From assembly GCF_009807035.1 (NCBI RefSeq), contig NZ_WUBI01000001.1:1550001-1614000 (forward strand): a stretch of DNA of 64,000 nucleotides, in the 5' to 3' direction. Positions 44,772 to 52,842 of the stretch are shown here, piece by piece. The notes below the pieces were generated by a model. That model worked only from the letters and a program-made list of their open reading frames with translations. It made no database searches and was not told the DNA's origin. Numbering within the stretch: position 1 is the stretch's first letter; each line of letters starts with the position of its first letter. Both the position numbers and the translations under genes were made by a program. Source of the stretch: Paenibacillus dendrobii. Its GTDB lineage: Bacteria; Bacillota; Bacilli; Paenibacillales; Paenibacillaceae.

Positions 44772-45027
44772 TTCCCTGCTTTCTTTTTTTTCTGGTACTT
44801 ATAGTGTAAAGTCATCCAAGAATGTCTGCAAGAACGGCTGCACCTCTTCTTTGATCATAATATCCCGGACCCGGTTGCAGCTTCCTAGTACATCCTATCA
44901 GTTCAACTTTTCGATTGGGTTACGTTCAGGACGTTTTTTACTAACGGATCACCGATCGTCCTGCATATGTTTCGTGCATCCGTGTTCAATATTCAGTATG
45001 ATAGTTTTATAGAAAGAGAGGTAAATC

Positions 45028-45561
45028 ATGAAGAACCAGGCATTGCTGCTATGGCACAAGATTATTGAAAGAGGAAATTTCCGTACGCCGGAATATCAGG
45101 ATGCCTTGAACCTGCTGCCCGGCGCAGCCGATGAGGAACTCACCCATCTTGAGGACAAGATCGGTACAAAGCTGCCCGAAGAAATGAAGCACTTCTACAA
45201 AGTACATAACGGCCAGAACTGGACCGCCGGTTCTCACACCTTCGTCCGCAATCTGACCCTGCTGCCCCTGAGCGCAATACGGGATAGTTGGAATTTTTTA
45301 CAGGAGGAATTTGACCCGGACGGCTTGGAGATGGATATTGAACCCGGTATCAAGCCGATGCTGTGGAACTCCAAATGGATACCGATTGCGGAGAACGGTG
45401 CCGGAGACTATCTCTGCCTTGATACTGATCCTGCGGGCGAGGGTACTTATGGACAGGTACTGTATTTCTGGCATGATTGGGGCAACCGCTCCGTTGAAGC
45501 CGCAAATCTGTATGATTTTATTGAAAACTGTCTGCAGGAAGAAGCTGAGAACGAGGATTAG
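45028..45561 (+). CDS. SMI1/KNR4 family protein
   Basis: A 177-residue protein of the SUKH superfamily: LEDKIGTKLPEEMKHFYKVHNGQN, then IPIAENGAGDYLCLDTDP and VLYFWHDWGNR. SUKH proteins often act as immunity proteins to polymorphic toxins, but no toxin gene is nearby, so the role is open. GAGAGG precedes ATG. Its stop overlaps the stop of the convergent HAD gene (TTAG shared). Confidence 0.9.
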   Translation: MKNQALLLWHKIIERGNFRTPEYQDALNLLPGAADEELTHLEDKIGTKLPEEMKHFYKVHNGQNWTAGSHTFVRNLTLLPLSAIRDSWNFLQEEFDPDGLEMDIEPGIKPMLWNSKWIPIAENGAGDYLCLDTDPAGEGTYGQVLYFWHDWGNRSVEAANLYDFIENCLQEEAENED

Positions 45562-46331
45562 ATGATACCGAACTTCTTCAAGGCGAAGGCGATTCCGTCT
45601 TCGCTTGCTTTTTTGGTTACGAAATCCGCCGTTTCTTTGAGTCTCTGCTCACCGTTACCCATGGCTATGCCAAGTCCCACATATTCCAGCATATCCACGT
45701 CATTTCCTCCATCTCCGAAGGCAATGGCTTCTGACCGGTTCAAACCGAAATGCTCCAGTACCTTGTGGATCGCAGAGGATTTGGTTACTACGGACTTTTC
45801 GAACACGCTCATCACGTAGTGATGCCAACGCTTGAATTGAAGGAACGGAAATTGGTTAACGAACTTCTGAGCCTCGCTGTCATCGGCATACAAACACATT
45901 CCGTAAATTTCTTCAGCAAGGGAACTCTTTTCCGGAAAATCGATGATCGACAATGTCTCTTCCAAAGCACTAACCACGCGCTGGTTGTCATGACCTATGC
46001 CGTTCATGAGGTATTTCTCCGTAAAATAGGATACGCTGTGTCCATTCAGCTCCGCGAAAGCCGAGACATTACGTACCGTTTCCGCCGTGAGCACGTGTTT
46101 ATGGATGATTTCCTCATTGCATTTGACCAGTGCGCCGTTGGCGGAAATAAACGTATCCACCCCCAACGCTTTAAACTCGTGGCACAAACTATAGGGTCGG
46201 CCCGTAGCCACGACTACTTTGATGCCTTTATCCATCAGTTGGACGATCGCTTGCCGGGTGCTATGCGACATGCTTTTGTCCGTTTCGCTGAGTAAAGTTC
46301 CGTCGACGTCAAAAAAAACAATTTTGTACAT
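45558..46331 (-). CDS. Cof-type HAD-IIB family phosphatase
   Basis: A 257-residue sugar/cofactor phosphatase with motif I FFDVDGTLL, the T of VVATGRPYSL, motif III K in VTKSSAIHKVLEHF and motif IV FGDGGNDVDML. The C2-type cap lies between motifs II and III. Substrates are sugar phosphates or PLP-like compounds. The ATG at 46331 is preferred to a GTG 18 bases earlier because the HAD motif then starts in the usual place, although the site before it is weak. Confidence 0.9.
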   Translation of the reverse strand: MYKIVFFDVDGTLLSETDKSMSHSTRQAIVQLMDKGIKVVVATGRPYSLCHEFKALGVDTFISANGALVKCNEEIIHKHVLTAETVRNVSAFAELNGHSVSYFTEKYLMNGIGHDNQRVVSALEETLSIIDFPEKSSLAEEIYGMCLYADDSEAQKFVNQFPFLQFKRWHHYVMSVFEKSVVTKSSAIHKVLEHFGLNRSEAIAFGDGGNDVDMLEYVGLGIAMGNGEQRLKETADFVTKKASEDGIAFALKKFGII

Positions 46332-46396
46332 TGCTATGATGGAAGCCACCTTTACTGTTCATTTTCGCATTTATCTGAAAAAAACCGAGATCGCTC

Positions 46397-46804
46397 TCAC
46401 TTTTCCTCACTTGTTTCTTCCATCAACTGCCGGAGTCTCCATAAAATTTGCTTCATGTTCCCGTTGATGACTATAGTCAGGAACAGCCCTTCGTTAAAAC
46501 GATCTCCACGGAGGTAACTGGTTACCAGCTTTCGCAAAGTTTCCAGGTCCGCATTCTTGATATATTCCCCTATATCCCGGTCAAGCTCTCTGAATACCTC
46601 ATGTTCCCGAATCCATGCACCCCAATCGAAGACCATAAGGAACCCCGTATCGCCCAGTGCCTTGCGAAAAGCAAGAACCTGATCCGTTTCACACCTCCAT
46701 CCATTCACTTCTTGATAAAAAGTGTCTGCTGGTCCCTCGAAAAACTCAAGGTATTGAAGCAATCTCTTGATTTCGGTTACGGTGATGTTTTGATCATAAG
46801 GCAT
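46397..46804 (-). CDS. DUF6508-like protein
   Basis: A 135-residue acidic protein with LLQYLEFFEGPADTFYQ, LGDTGFLMVFDWGAW and RELDRDIGEYIKNADLETLRKLVTSYLRGDRFNEGLF. The central FDWGAW followed by a Leu-rich helix fits proteins called DUF6508 in my memory; the function is not known. ATG at 46804 is chosen because AAGGGGG lies before it. It lies between the HAD and the WYL regulator, on the same strand as both. Confidence 0.78.
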   Translation of the reverse strand: MPYDQNITVTEIKRLLQYLEFFEGPADTFYQEVNGWRCETDQVLAFRKALGDTGFLMVFDWGAWIREHEVFRELDRDIGEYIKNADLETLRKLVTSYLRGDRFNEGLFLTIVINGNMKQILWRLRQLMEETSEEK

Positions 46805-46852
46805 GACGAATCCCCCTTCCCAACAATCCATGCTGGCGCGTAATCCGTTTTA

Positions 46853-47794
46853 TCAACCATATTTGTCCATCAACTCCGACAATGTGCTTTGGATACAGGC
46901 GAGAAGTTCAGAAGGCTCTTTTATCGTGACTTCATGACCTAATCCAATAAAAAATGAAGCAAAATACGGTATATCGCTGGTTAAAATCTTTCCTTCCAGC
47001 CAGCCGCTCCCATCCTCCCGGGTTTGCATATTAAGGACAGGCCATGGCTCCGCCTCATACATCTTAACCCCTTTTCGCGTAAGCTCCGCATAAAGGGCAA
47101 TATGCTCCTGATCGGTACGAGTGATGACTTCCCTGTTCTCAAGATGGATATGGCTTAAATCGAGCGCCTCCATGTCCGAAGGAGCTACCGAATGCATCCT
47201 GTCGCAGCGAAACGTACGGACTTCCTGATGGTGAAAAGAATACGCCGGGCAATACCATAAACCATTCCTCGAATAAATACCTATCGGCTGTATGTCGTGG
47301 ATTGTTCGTTTATCCCGAGATTCATAATCAATCAACAGGACTTTTTGCTGAATAGCCGCATCGAGCAAAATCGATAAATATGGAGCGCTGATCTGCCTTT
47401 CAGGCGTCACAAAATCAACCCGGTTTTTCATTTGATCAATACGATCCCTCGTGTCGCCCGACATATAGTAGTAGAACTTGCTTAAAGCCGCAGAAGACTC
47501 CGATTCAAAGGGAAGCGAAGCATAATGCCGAAGTGCATGTACCGCAAAAAAGATGGAAACCGCTTCGTCCTCGGTGAAGGCAATGGGAGGTAAAATTCGC
47601 TCTCTTAACACTTGATAACCACCATGAGGACCCACTTCCGAATATAAAGGCACGCCTAGCTCGCTCAATTCCTGCAAATCCCGCAGGATCGTCCGGGACG
47701 AAACCCCAAATTCCTGCGCAAGCTCCTTTACCGTGAACTTCCGCTTTCGGTTTACAGCCATCATCAGTTCCATGAGTCTTTTGGATTTAGACAT
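46853..47794 (-). CDS. YafY family (HTH-WYL) transcriptional regulator
   Basis: A 313-residue regulator with a DeoR-like N-terminal HTH (RKFTVKELAQEFGVSSRTILRDLQEL), a central WYL domain with YESRDKRTIHDIQPIGIYSRNGLWYCPAY, and a C-terminal WCX region. WYL domains sense nucleic acid or related ligands in several systems. It is divergent from the alpha/beta hydrolase; an operator between them is likely (next feature). Confidence 0.9.
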   Translation of the reverse strand: MSKSKRLMELMMAVNRKRKFTVKELAQEFGVSSRTILRDLQELSELGVPLYSEVGPHGGYQVLRERILPPIAFTEDEAVSIFFAVHALRHYASLPFESESSAALSKFYYYMSGDTRDRIDQMKNRVDFVTPERQISAPYLSILLDAAIQQKVLLIDYESRDKRTIHDIQPIGIYSRNGLWYCPAYSFHHQEVRTFRCDRMHSVAPSDMEALDLSHIHLENREVITRTDQEHIALYAELTRKGVKMYEAEPWPVLNMQTREDGSGWLEGKILTSDIPYFASFFIGLGHEVTIKEPSELLACIQSTLSELMDKYG

Positions 47795-47818
47795 CGTTTG
47801 GCTCCATTTTAATAATTA

Positions 47819-47833
47819 TGACAATCCTTGTCA
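47819..47833. promoter_or_regulatory. inverted repeat, candidate YafY-type operator
   Basis: TGACAA-TCC-TTGTCA, with AATAATT and ACTATTA flanks extending the symmetry, lies between the divergent WYL regulator and alpha/beta hydrolase genes. TGACA...TGTCA palindromes are usual sites for YafY-type regulators. Confidence 0.55.
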
Positions 47834-47903
47834 CTATTATCATTTAAAATGATGTACAAGTCCAGTCAAACCCTATTGATTAAAAATTAGGAGGAATTCC
47901 GTT

Positions 47904-48716
47904 ATGTTCACAACAGATAACCAAACATTACCGACCCGAAGATATTTCACATCCGGCTCTCTACAGCTCTCTTATCTGGATTTTGGCGGAGTAAACCAGC
48001 CTATTCTGCTGTTGCTTCATGGCCATATGGGCAATGCGCGAACCTTCTCGGCTGTAGCGACCAGATTTCCGGATTGGCATGTTATCGCCTTGGATCAACG
48101 CGGCCATGGCTGGAGCAGTCATTCTCCCGAGAAGGATTACTCAAGAAATGGCTATATCTCGGATATTCACCATTTGATTAGCCATGAGCTGGATGGAAGA
48201 CCTGTTACGCTGCTCGGACATTCTTTGGGCGGGGTCAATGCCTATCAGTTTGCCGCCCGTTATCCTGAACTTGTCCAAGCCGTGATTGTAGAAGACATTG
48301 GCGTGGAAATACAAAGTGACCTCAATTTCGCCGCCATGCTTCCTAAACGATCTAATTCTTTACTGGAACTGAGAGAAGCACTCGTCCAAGCAGGACTCAG
48401 AGCGGTGGACTATTTTTCGGAAAGCGTGTTTGAAGATGAAGACGGCTGGGGATTCCGTGCGGATCTTGAAGGGATGAACCAATCCCAAGCATGCATCAAC
48501 GGATCCTGGTGGGAAGATTGGCTCACTTCCGTTTGTCCTATATTACTGATTCATGGTCAAAAGAGCTTCGCTCTGGATCTGGACCAGGCAAAGCGTATGG
48601 CAACGCGGAGACCCAACACCAAACTTGAGGTCTTCGCCGAATGCGGGCACGGTGTTCATTCCGATGACCCGGAGGGTTTTGTTCAGGTCGTCAAGAAATT
48701 TCTTGAGGAGCTGTAG
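47904..48716 (+). CDS. alpha/beta hydrolase
   Basis: A 270-residue esterase-like enzyme. The oxyanion region is LLLHGHMGNARTFS, the nucleophile elbow GHSLGGVNAYQFA (Ser), the acid lies after LIHGQKS, and the catalytic His in CGHGVHSDDPEGF. GGAGG precedes ATG. It is probably controlled by the divergent WYL regulator. The substrate is unknown. Confidence 0.92.
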   Translation: MFTTDNQTLPTRRYFTSGSLQLSYLDFGGVNQPILLLLHGHMGNARTFSAVATRFPDWHVIALDQRGHGWSSHSPEKDYSRNGYISDIHHLISHELDGRPVTLLGHSLGGVNAYQFAARYPELVQAVIVEDIGVEIQSDLNFAAMLPKRSNSLLELREALVQAGLRAVDYFSESVFEDEDGWGFRADLEGMNQSQACINGSWWEDWLTSVCPILLIHGQKSFALDLDQAKRMATRRPNTKLEVFAECGHGVHSDDPEGFVQVVKKFLEEL

Positions 48717-48724
48717 CTTGCAGC

Positions 48725-48750
48725 GGGTGGATCATTGGATCCACCCTTTT
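48725..48750 (+). terminator. rho-independent terminator
   Basis: Perfect nine-base arms GGGTGGATC / GATCCACCC, four-base loop, four T. It ends the alpha/beta hydrolase transcript and overlaps the last codons of the convergent DUF4037 gene on the other strand. Confidence 0.85.
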
Positions 48751-49781
48751 CCAAAAAAACGCTTCAGATTCTGTCTAGCCATGCTCCCATCCGTCCAGTG
48801 ACACATCTGACGAAAATCCGTATTATCCGTGATTTGGTCTATACCGCCGATGAGTCGGTGTTGGGATAACCACTGTATATCTTTATCTTTAATCTGTTTG
48901 GTGATGAGACTGGCGATGACCTCGCCGTGCATGACTTTAAAAGGGCGATCATAAAAAAGTGTGGCCTCTTCCGAAATTTCATCCGTGATCCCTAGTCCAT
49001 TATGTAACTTTGCCATGTATTGAAAAGCCAAATTCAAGGAATGCTCCCGTTCTCTCCATGTTTGTACCGCCTGTACCTCTCTTAAATGCGGCATTAACGA
49101 TTCACTGCAGCTTAAGCTTTTAAAGGCTGTACCGAACCATTTGGGATAGGGTGCATATTGACGTTCCATCAGAAAGCAAAGATTCATGATATCCCGAACG
49201 ATCCGCGAAGCAATGATAGCAGAGCCAAGCTCGTCTTCCACAAAACCGGCACGGAGCATCAAATGCTCTTCTTGGCCGATACGCTGCCACGTGGATGCCA
49301 TCAGATAAAGCCAAATATCTTCCGGGTAATAGTCCAATATCTCGCGTATTGCTCGCAGCTCTCCCTGTTCGTCGCGAAAAACCTCTCCACGGGTCAGCTC
49401 AAGCAACGTTTGCGAAGGAAAGGTCAACCAATCCGTATAGTCCAACGGTTCACGGATGTTCACGGCTAAACATTTCTCGATATATTTGTCCAGCGTCGTC
49501 ATAACGGTCATCTGATGATAAACAGGAAATCCCTTGAAGCTATCGGGCAACTGCTGTTCGAGCAAGAATCTCGTATTCTGAATCTGTTCAGGTTCTGCAT
49601 CCTTCAAGAAAAGATGGACACGCGGGCTCCAATCATGGTCTCTCGACATCTCCGTATCATATCCGAGTACCTCGCTGCCAGGACCCAAAATGGCTGCTGA
49701 ATATTCCATGGGAGCGATTCTCTTCATCAACGGCTCGACAATTTCGAAATAATATTGCCGACATATTTCAATACCCTGCAC
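48732..49781 (-). CDS. DUF4037 domain protein (nucleotidyltransferase-like)
   Basis: A 349-residue protein with ILGPGSEVLGYDTEMSRDHDWSPRVHLFL, where the SRDHDW part resembles the DxD metal site of nucleotidyltransferases, followed by a helical C-terminal half (DUF4037). Such proteins are sometimes near aminoglycoside nucleotidyltransferases, but this one has no known substrate. Its stop lies within a plus-strand terminator, and its start is about 70 bases from the SRPBCC gene stop. Confidence 0.82.
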   Translation of the reverse strand: MQGIEICRQYYFEIVEPLMKRIAPMEYSAAILGPGSEVLGYDTEMSRDHDWSPRVHLFLKDAEPEQIQNTRFLLEQQLPDSFKGFPVYHQMTVMTTLDKYIEKCLAVNIREPLDYTDWLTFPSQTLLELTRGEVFRDEQGELRAIREILDYYPEDIWLYLMASTWQRIGQEEHLMLRAGFVEDELGSAIIASRIVRDIMNLCFLMERQYAPYPKWFGTAFKSLSCSESLMPHLREVQAVQTWREREHSLNLAFQYMAKLHNGLGITDEISEEATLFYDRPFKVMHGEVIASLITKQIKDKDIQWLSQHRLIGGIDQITDNTDFRQMCHWTDGSMARQNLKRFFGKGWIQ

Positions 49782-49849
49782 AGATGTATCCTCCTCTGGA
49801 TTTCAACCACTTCATTACGAGCATACCGAAGACGGATTGGCATTAAAAA

Positions 49850-50308
49850 TCACGCCCTTTCCGCCAATAATTTCAGTTGCCGATTACGGTGCTCCAGAAA
49901 ACTCTTCATATATTTTTTCAATATCACTCTTTCGGTCATCCATCCGATCACTCCAAAAGGAGCTTCAAAGATTAACTTATCCTTCATGCATGTCTTCCCC
50001 TGCACATCTTCAAACGTATGTTCATGCCGTAAACTCTTAAAGGCACCCTTAACCATCACATCCGTAAAAAGAAAGGGCCTCTGATATTCACTAATTTTTG
50101 AAGTCAACTTCTGCCTGATCAGAAAATGCGTAGCTTGAAAAGTTACAAACTCACCTGCTCCAATCATGCCGCTTGTCGTTCCTGCAATAGCTTTTTCCTT
50201 CGTATGTTTCCAAACCGTTTCCGTATGAAGCTGTATATTCCGTGCCAGATCAAAACAGACATCAGCCGGAACATCAATAAGCGTTTCCGTCATGACGGCG
50301 ATCATCAA
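49850..50308 (-). CDS. SRPBCC family protein
   Basis: A 152-residue START-like helix-grip protein: ETLIDVPADVCFDLARNIQLHTETV at the start, the central strand EFVTFQATHFLIRQKLTSKISEY and the long final helix ILKKYMKSFLEHRNRQLKLLAE. It resembles the SRPBCC group sometimes described as cell-division inhibitor-like. It binds hydrophobic ligands in related proteins; its role here is unknown. Confidence 0.85.
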   Translation of the reverse strand: MMIAVMTETLIDVPADVCFDLARNIQLHTETVWKHTKEKAIAGTTSGMIGAGEFVTFQATHFLIRQKLTSKISEYQRPFLFTDVMVKGAFKSLRHEHTFEDVQGKTCMKDKLIFEAPFGVIGWMTERVILKKYMKSFLEHRNRQLKLLAERA

Positions 50309-50408
50309 GTTCAGCCCCTAAGAATTGCTTAAAATCCGCAATATGTATTTGTCGTGAGTCATGGTCGTCTTAGCTCATTCCTAGCTCCTCCAACTTCAAA
50401 TGGCTTCG

Positions 50409-50705
50409 TTATTGAGGCGAAGGATGAATCATGACGAGCTCTGGACGCTGTCCTATTCTCTGCTGATAATCAATGAAATACTGCTCATTCACATGAATTA
50501 ATTGCGATATTCCTTTGGGAATGGTAACCGTTGTTCGTTCTCCACTCATATTCTGGACGACAATTCGATCATCATGGACTTCAGCCATAATTACGAAGGC
50601 GGCAGTGCTCGATTTAAGGTTATACTATAATAAAACACCCGCTATGAGGAGTGCCGATGTAAAAATCACGCGTTTTATTTTGACGTTAACACCTTCTACA
50701 AGCAT
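50409..50705 (-). pseudogene. small membrane-anchored protein gene interrupted by in-frame TAG
   Basis: A 98-codon frame on the minus strand behind ACAGGAGGAACT, a strong binding site. Codons 1-26 encode a basic start and one transmembrane helix (VIFTSALLIAGVLL); codon 27 is TAG (50625-50627); codons 28-98 continue in the same frame with normal-looking protein: FVIMAEVHDDRIVVQNMSGE, TIPKGISQLIHVNEQYFIDY, RIGQRPELVMIHPSPQ, then TAA. The uninterrupted version would be an exported, helix-anchored protein of about 98 residues. The amber codon, a base-calling error, or a recent loss would each explain it. The gene lies between the SRPBCC gene and a 71-residue membrane protein gene. Confidence 0.7.
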
Positions 50706-50761
50706 AGTTCCTCCTGTAACTTCTCATCATTTTGCGTAACTGATACCCAAATGAGTTCCGG

Positions 50762-50977
50762 TTACTTTTTTACTTTTTCCAGGATAATTTGAAGAATACC
50801 AAGCAATAATGTACCGATCCCTATATATATCCCGATATAGATCTCCGTATACGCGTAGTCAGGAATGATTCCATCACCCACCGGCCCAACTTTCGGTTGA
50901 TCGATTGCCCATAATCGATATGATGAAAATGCAGTAATGATCAAAGAACAAATTATAACCCATATTCCCTTTTTCAT
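50762..50977 (-). CDS. small two-helix membrane protein
   Basis: A 71-residue protein: basic start, hydrophobic segment about 5-21, extracellular loop with QPKVGPVGDGIIPDYAYTE, second helix about 45-65 (IYIGIYIGIGTLLLGILQIIL), basic end. A good site (GAGGAG) precedes ATG. Unknown family. It is likely cotranscribed with the amber-interrupted gene downstream or the DUF4177-like gene upstream. Confidence 0.75.
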   Translation of the reverse strand: MKKGIWVIICSLIITAFSSYRLWAIDQPKVGPVGDGIIPDYAYTEIYIGIYIGIGTLLLGILQIILEKVKK

Positions 50978-50989
50978 TGCCTTCTCCTC

Positions 50990-51178
50990 TTACTGATCTG
51001 TTATTGGTCTTTCAAAAATGATCTCGTAGTCTGTCGGTTTTCCTTGACCATTATAATGAGTAGGCAAAACCTGAACCAACCGCCAGCCTTTTTGAGCATA
51101 TTCTGCAATCGTCTCATGATGTGTTGCCGAAGAGAAAATCCCACCTAAAAAGCACTCTACAAAAATGTATTCATACAT
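50990..51178 (-). CDS. DUF4177 domain protein
   Basis: A 62-residue protein: MYEYIFVECFLGG, then the conserved AEYAQKGWRLVQVLPTHY and a final strand TDYEIIFERP. This is the DUF4177 pattern (short alpha/beta, unknown role). ATG at 51178 follows GGAGG at a good distance; a longer frame upstream of it has no site and an unlikely composition. It ends 12 bases before the two-helix membrane protein gene. Confidence 0.82.
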   Translation of the reverse strand: MYEYIFVECFLGGIFSSATHHETIAEYAQKGWRLVQVLPTHYNGQGKPTDYEIIFERPITDQ

Positions 51179-51346
51179 TGTTTCATACCTCCAAGATTGA
51201 AATGATCTTCTCTTATATATAAACACACGGAGGATCAAAAATGTTGGATTCCAATGAAACTCTTGGCACTGACATGCCGGCGACCAGCAACATGGGCCGG
51301 TTACTGCAGACTGCAGCAAGGTCGGTGCATCGTCATTATAACCATA

Positions 51347-51382
51347 AAACCCACCTTCGGATATTCATCTTCGGGTGGGTTT
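51347..51382. terminator. rho-independent terminator
   Basis: Perfect nine-base arms AAACCCACC / GGTGGGTTT around a loop of about 18 bases, with short T runs on both sides. It lies about 60 bases past the DUF1801 gene on the minus strand and closes it. Confidence 0.78.
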
Positions 51383-51438
51383 CTGCGATGCATCGGTCTG
51401 CACACATTTTAACTTGCCTCATGTGTAACAAAATACTT

Positions 51439-51858
51439 TTACTGGGGATACTTCTCTTGCAAAAATGCTACGGATTGGCTTATCAATTCTTTCAATACAT
51501 TAACGTCAATATCCGCTACCTTGTTAATGTACACGCATCCCTTTCCAGTGGTGTGCTTTCCAAAATCCTTTAATAGTTCTTCCCGTTTAACATCACCAGT
51601 TGCAAAATATAAACTAATCTTGGCTTTTCGAGGTGAATATCCCACCAACGGCGCAACTCCCTCATGGCCGGAATCATATTTGTAATGATACGATCCGAAA
51701 CCAATAATGCTGGGTCCCCACATCTTCGCAACCAAGCCGGTCGTTTCGGTGAAAATATCTAATAATACGTATGCATCCTCACGTTTCTTAACGCTTTCCA
51801 CGTTTTCGATAAACTCGAGGACACTATGGTCTGTCTCTTTTGTTTTTAGTTCATACAT
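51439..51858 (-). CDS. DUF1801 domain protein
   Basis: A 139-residue protein with ELKTKETDHSVLEFIENVES, then GFGSYHYKYDSGHEGVAPLVGYSPRKAKISLYF and CVYINKVADIDVNVLKELI. This is the DUF1801/YdhG-like pattern, small proteins of unknown function. ATG at 51858 is chosen because AAGGAG lies eleven bases before it; a longer frame upstream would run into the decayed HAD gene. Confidence 0.85.
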   Translation of the reverse strand: MYELKTKETDHSVLEFIENVESVKKREDAYVLLDIFTETTGLVAKMWGPSIIGFGSYHYKYDSGHEGVAPLVGYSPRKAKISLYFATGDVKREELLKDFGKHTTGKGCVYINKVADIDVNVLKELISQSVAFLQEKYPQ

Positions 51859-51897
51859 AGCAGAACATACTCCTTTTCTCAAACGTACTCGAACCCA

Positions 51898-52150
51898 CTA
51901 TAAATGTAAAGAATCTTCTCCCCCAACCTGTTCTCACTAAGGCCTTCATCGCTCCAACCAAGTGTGCCGCCAACATATCCGTATCTCCCACATCCCCGAT
52001 CACAACGCATTTAGACAAATTCAAGCGATGTTCCTGTGCCGCCGCAAGCTGCATTCCAGGCTTGGGTTTCTTGCATTCGCAACCTTCCTCATTTCCATGT
52101 GGACAAAAAACTTCTTTTTGATGCACCGCAGCCGGAATCGAATTTTGCAA
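51898..52150 (-). pseudogene. decayed C-terminal half of a HAD-IIIA phosphatase (GmhB/HisB-N type)
   Basis: The frame has the zinc loop CPHGNEEGCECKKPKPGM and motif IV VVIGDVGDTDMLAA, then LVRTGWG, matching the end of D,D-heptose-1,7-bisphosphate or histidinol-phosphate phosphatases. The DxD nucleophile half is absent: upstream sequence changes to AT-rich DNA with an in-frame stop. After TGWG a run of five G puts the frame out; deleting one G restores GEDSLHL-stop, the usual family end, so a frameshift is likely. The unshifted frame continues into the DUF1801 start. Confidence 0.72.
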
Positions 52151-52443
52151 AATCCATATCTAAAAAAGTTCAGATTGGTACTTTAAAACTATTTCACTAA
52201 ATGTAATATATATCTAAAATATGAATAAATACAAAAATATTACAAAATGGTTTGGGTTGCTAGGATTAAGAAAATTGTAACTGTTCAGCCTGTTACGATC
52301 TTATTGGATATACAGCACAAATAGAGACACTCCGTTACGGAACTACCTCTACGGAAACAGGAATGTACAGACATGTAATTTTAAAAAAGTAACTATCTAT
52401 ATGCGGAATAGTTACAAATAAATTTAATTAAGGGGCACTTATC
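52151..52443. other. AT-rich intergenic stretch
   Basis: About 290 bases, clearly AT-rich, with no protein-like frame. It separates the truncated HAD gene from an AT-rich secreted protein gene and may mark the edge of an acquired or deleted segment. The plus-strand promoter of the next gene must lie here. Confidence 0.5.
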
Positions 52444-52842
52444 GTGAATCTCAAGTCTGTTTTCAAAGGAATAGTATCATTTGCTCTGGTAGTTTGTCTA
52501 ATTGCTGGAACTAGTATTATATCTGCTTTTGCGAAGTCGACTGAAAGTTCGTCGAAAGATTATGCAGATAAAAGTGGTAGTTATTCAGGAACTGAATTTC
52601 AGGCTACATACCCATTAAAAAAGAGTAATGGGGCAAAAGTAAACTTCTGGATTAAAAATACTGGGAATGTAAGTGTAAGAATCACAATTAATGGAGATCA
52701 GAAAAGAACTCTCGCACCAGGTAAGAATGGCCATATTAGTGCTCCAGTTGGTTTCTTAAGTAGCGAATATAAATTTAAAGTTGTACCAACTCCTAATGGT
52801 GGTAAAATTAGTATAGACTATCGTATTGCTCAAAGAGATTAA
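52444..52842 (+). CDS. secreted beta-rich protein, unknown function
   Basis: A 132-residue protein with a signal peptide (VFKGIVSFALVVCLIAG, cleavage likely after AFA), then about 100 residues of beta-strand character: NFWIKNTGNVSVRITINGDQ, LAPGKNGHISAPVGF, SIDYRIAQRD. It suggests a small extracellular beta-sandwich. GTG is the start, eight bases after AAGGGG. The gene is much more AT-rich than most of the window, a hint of transfer. Its stop overlaps the convergent HAD gene stop. Confidence 0.8.
   Translation: MNLKSVFKGIVSFALVVCLIAGTSIISAFAKSTESSSKDYADKSGSYSGTEFQATYPLKKSNGAKVNFWIKNTGNVSVRITINGDQKRTLAPGKNGHISAPVGFLSSEYKFKVVPTPNGGKISIDYRIAQRD

Noticed and set aside
44638..45012. 124-codon plus-strand frame over the GNAT start
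   Set aside because: Mostly the antisense of the GNAT gene and Ser-rich in a way typical of shadow frames.
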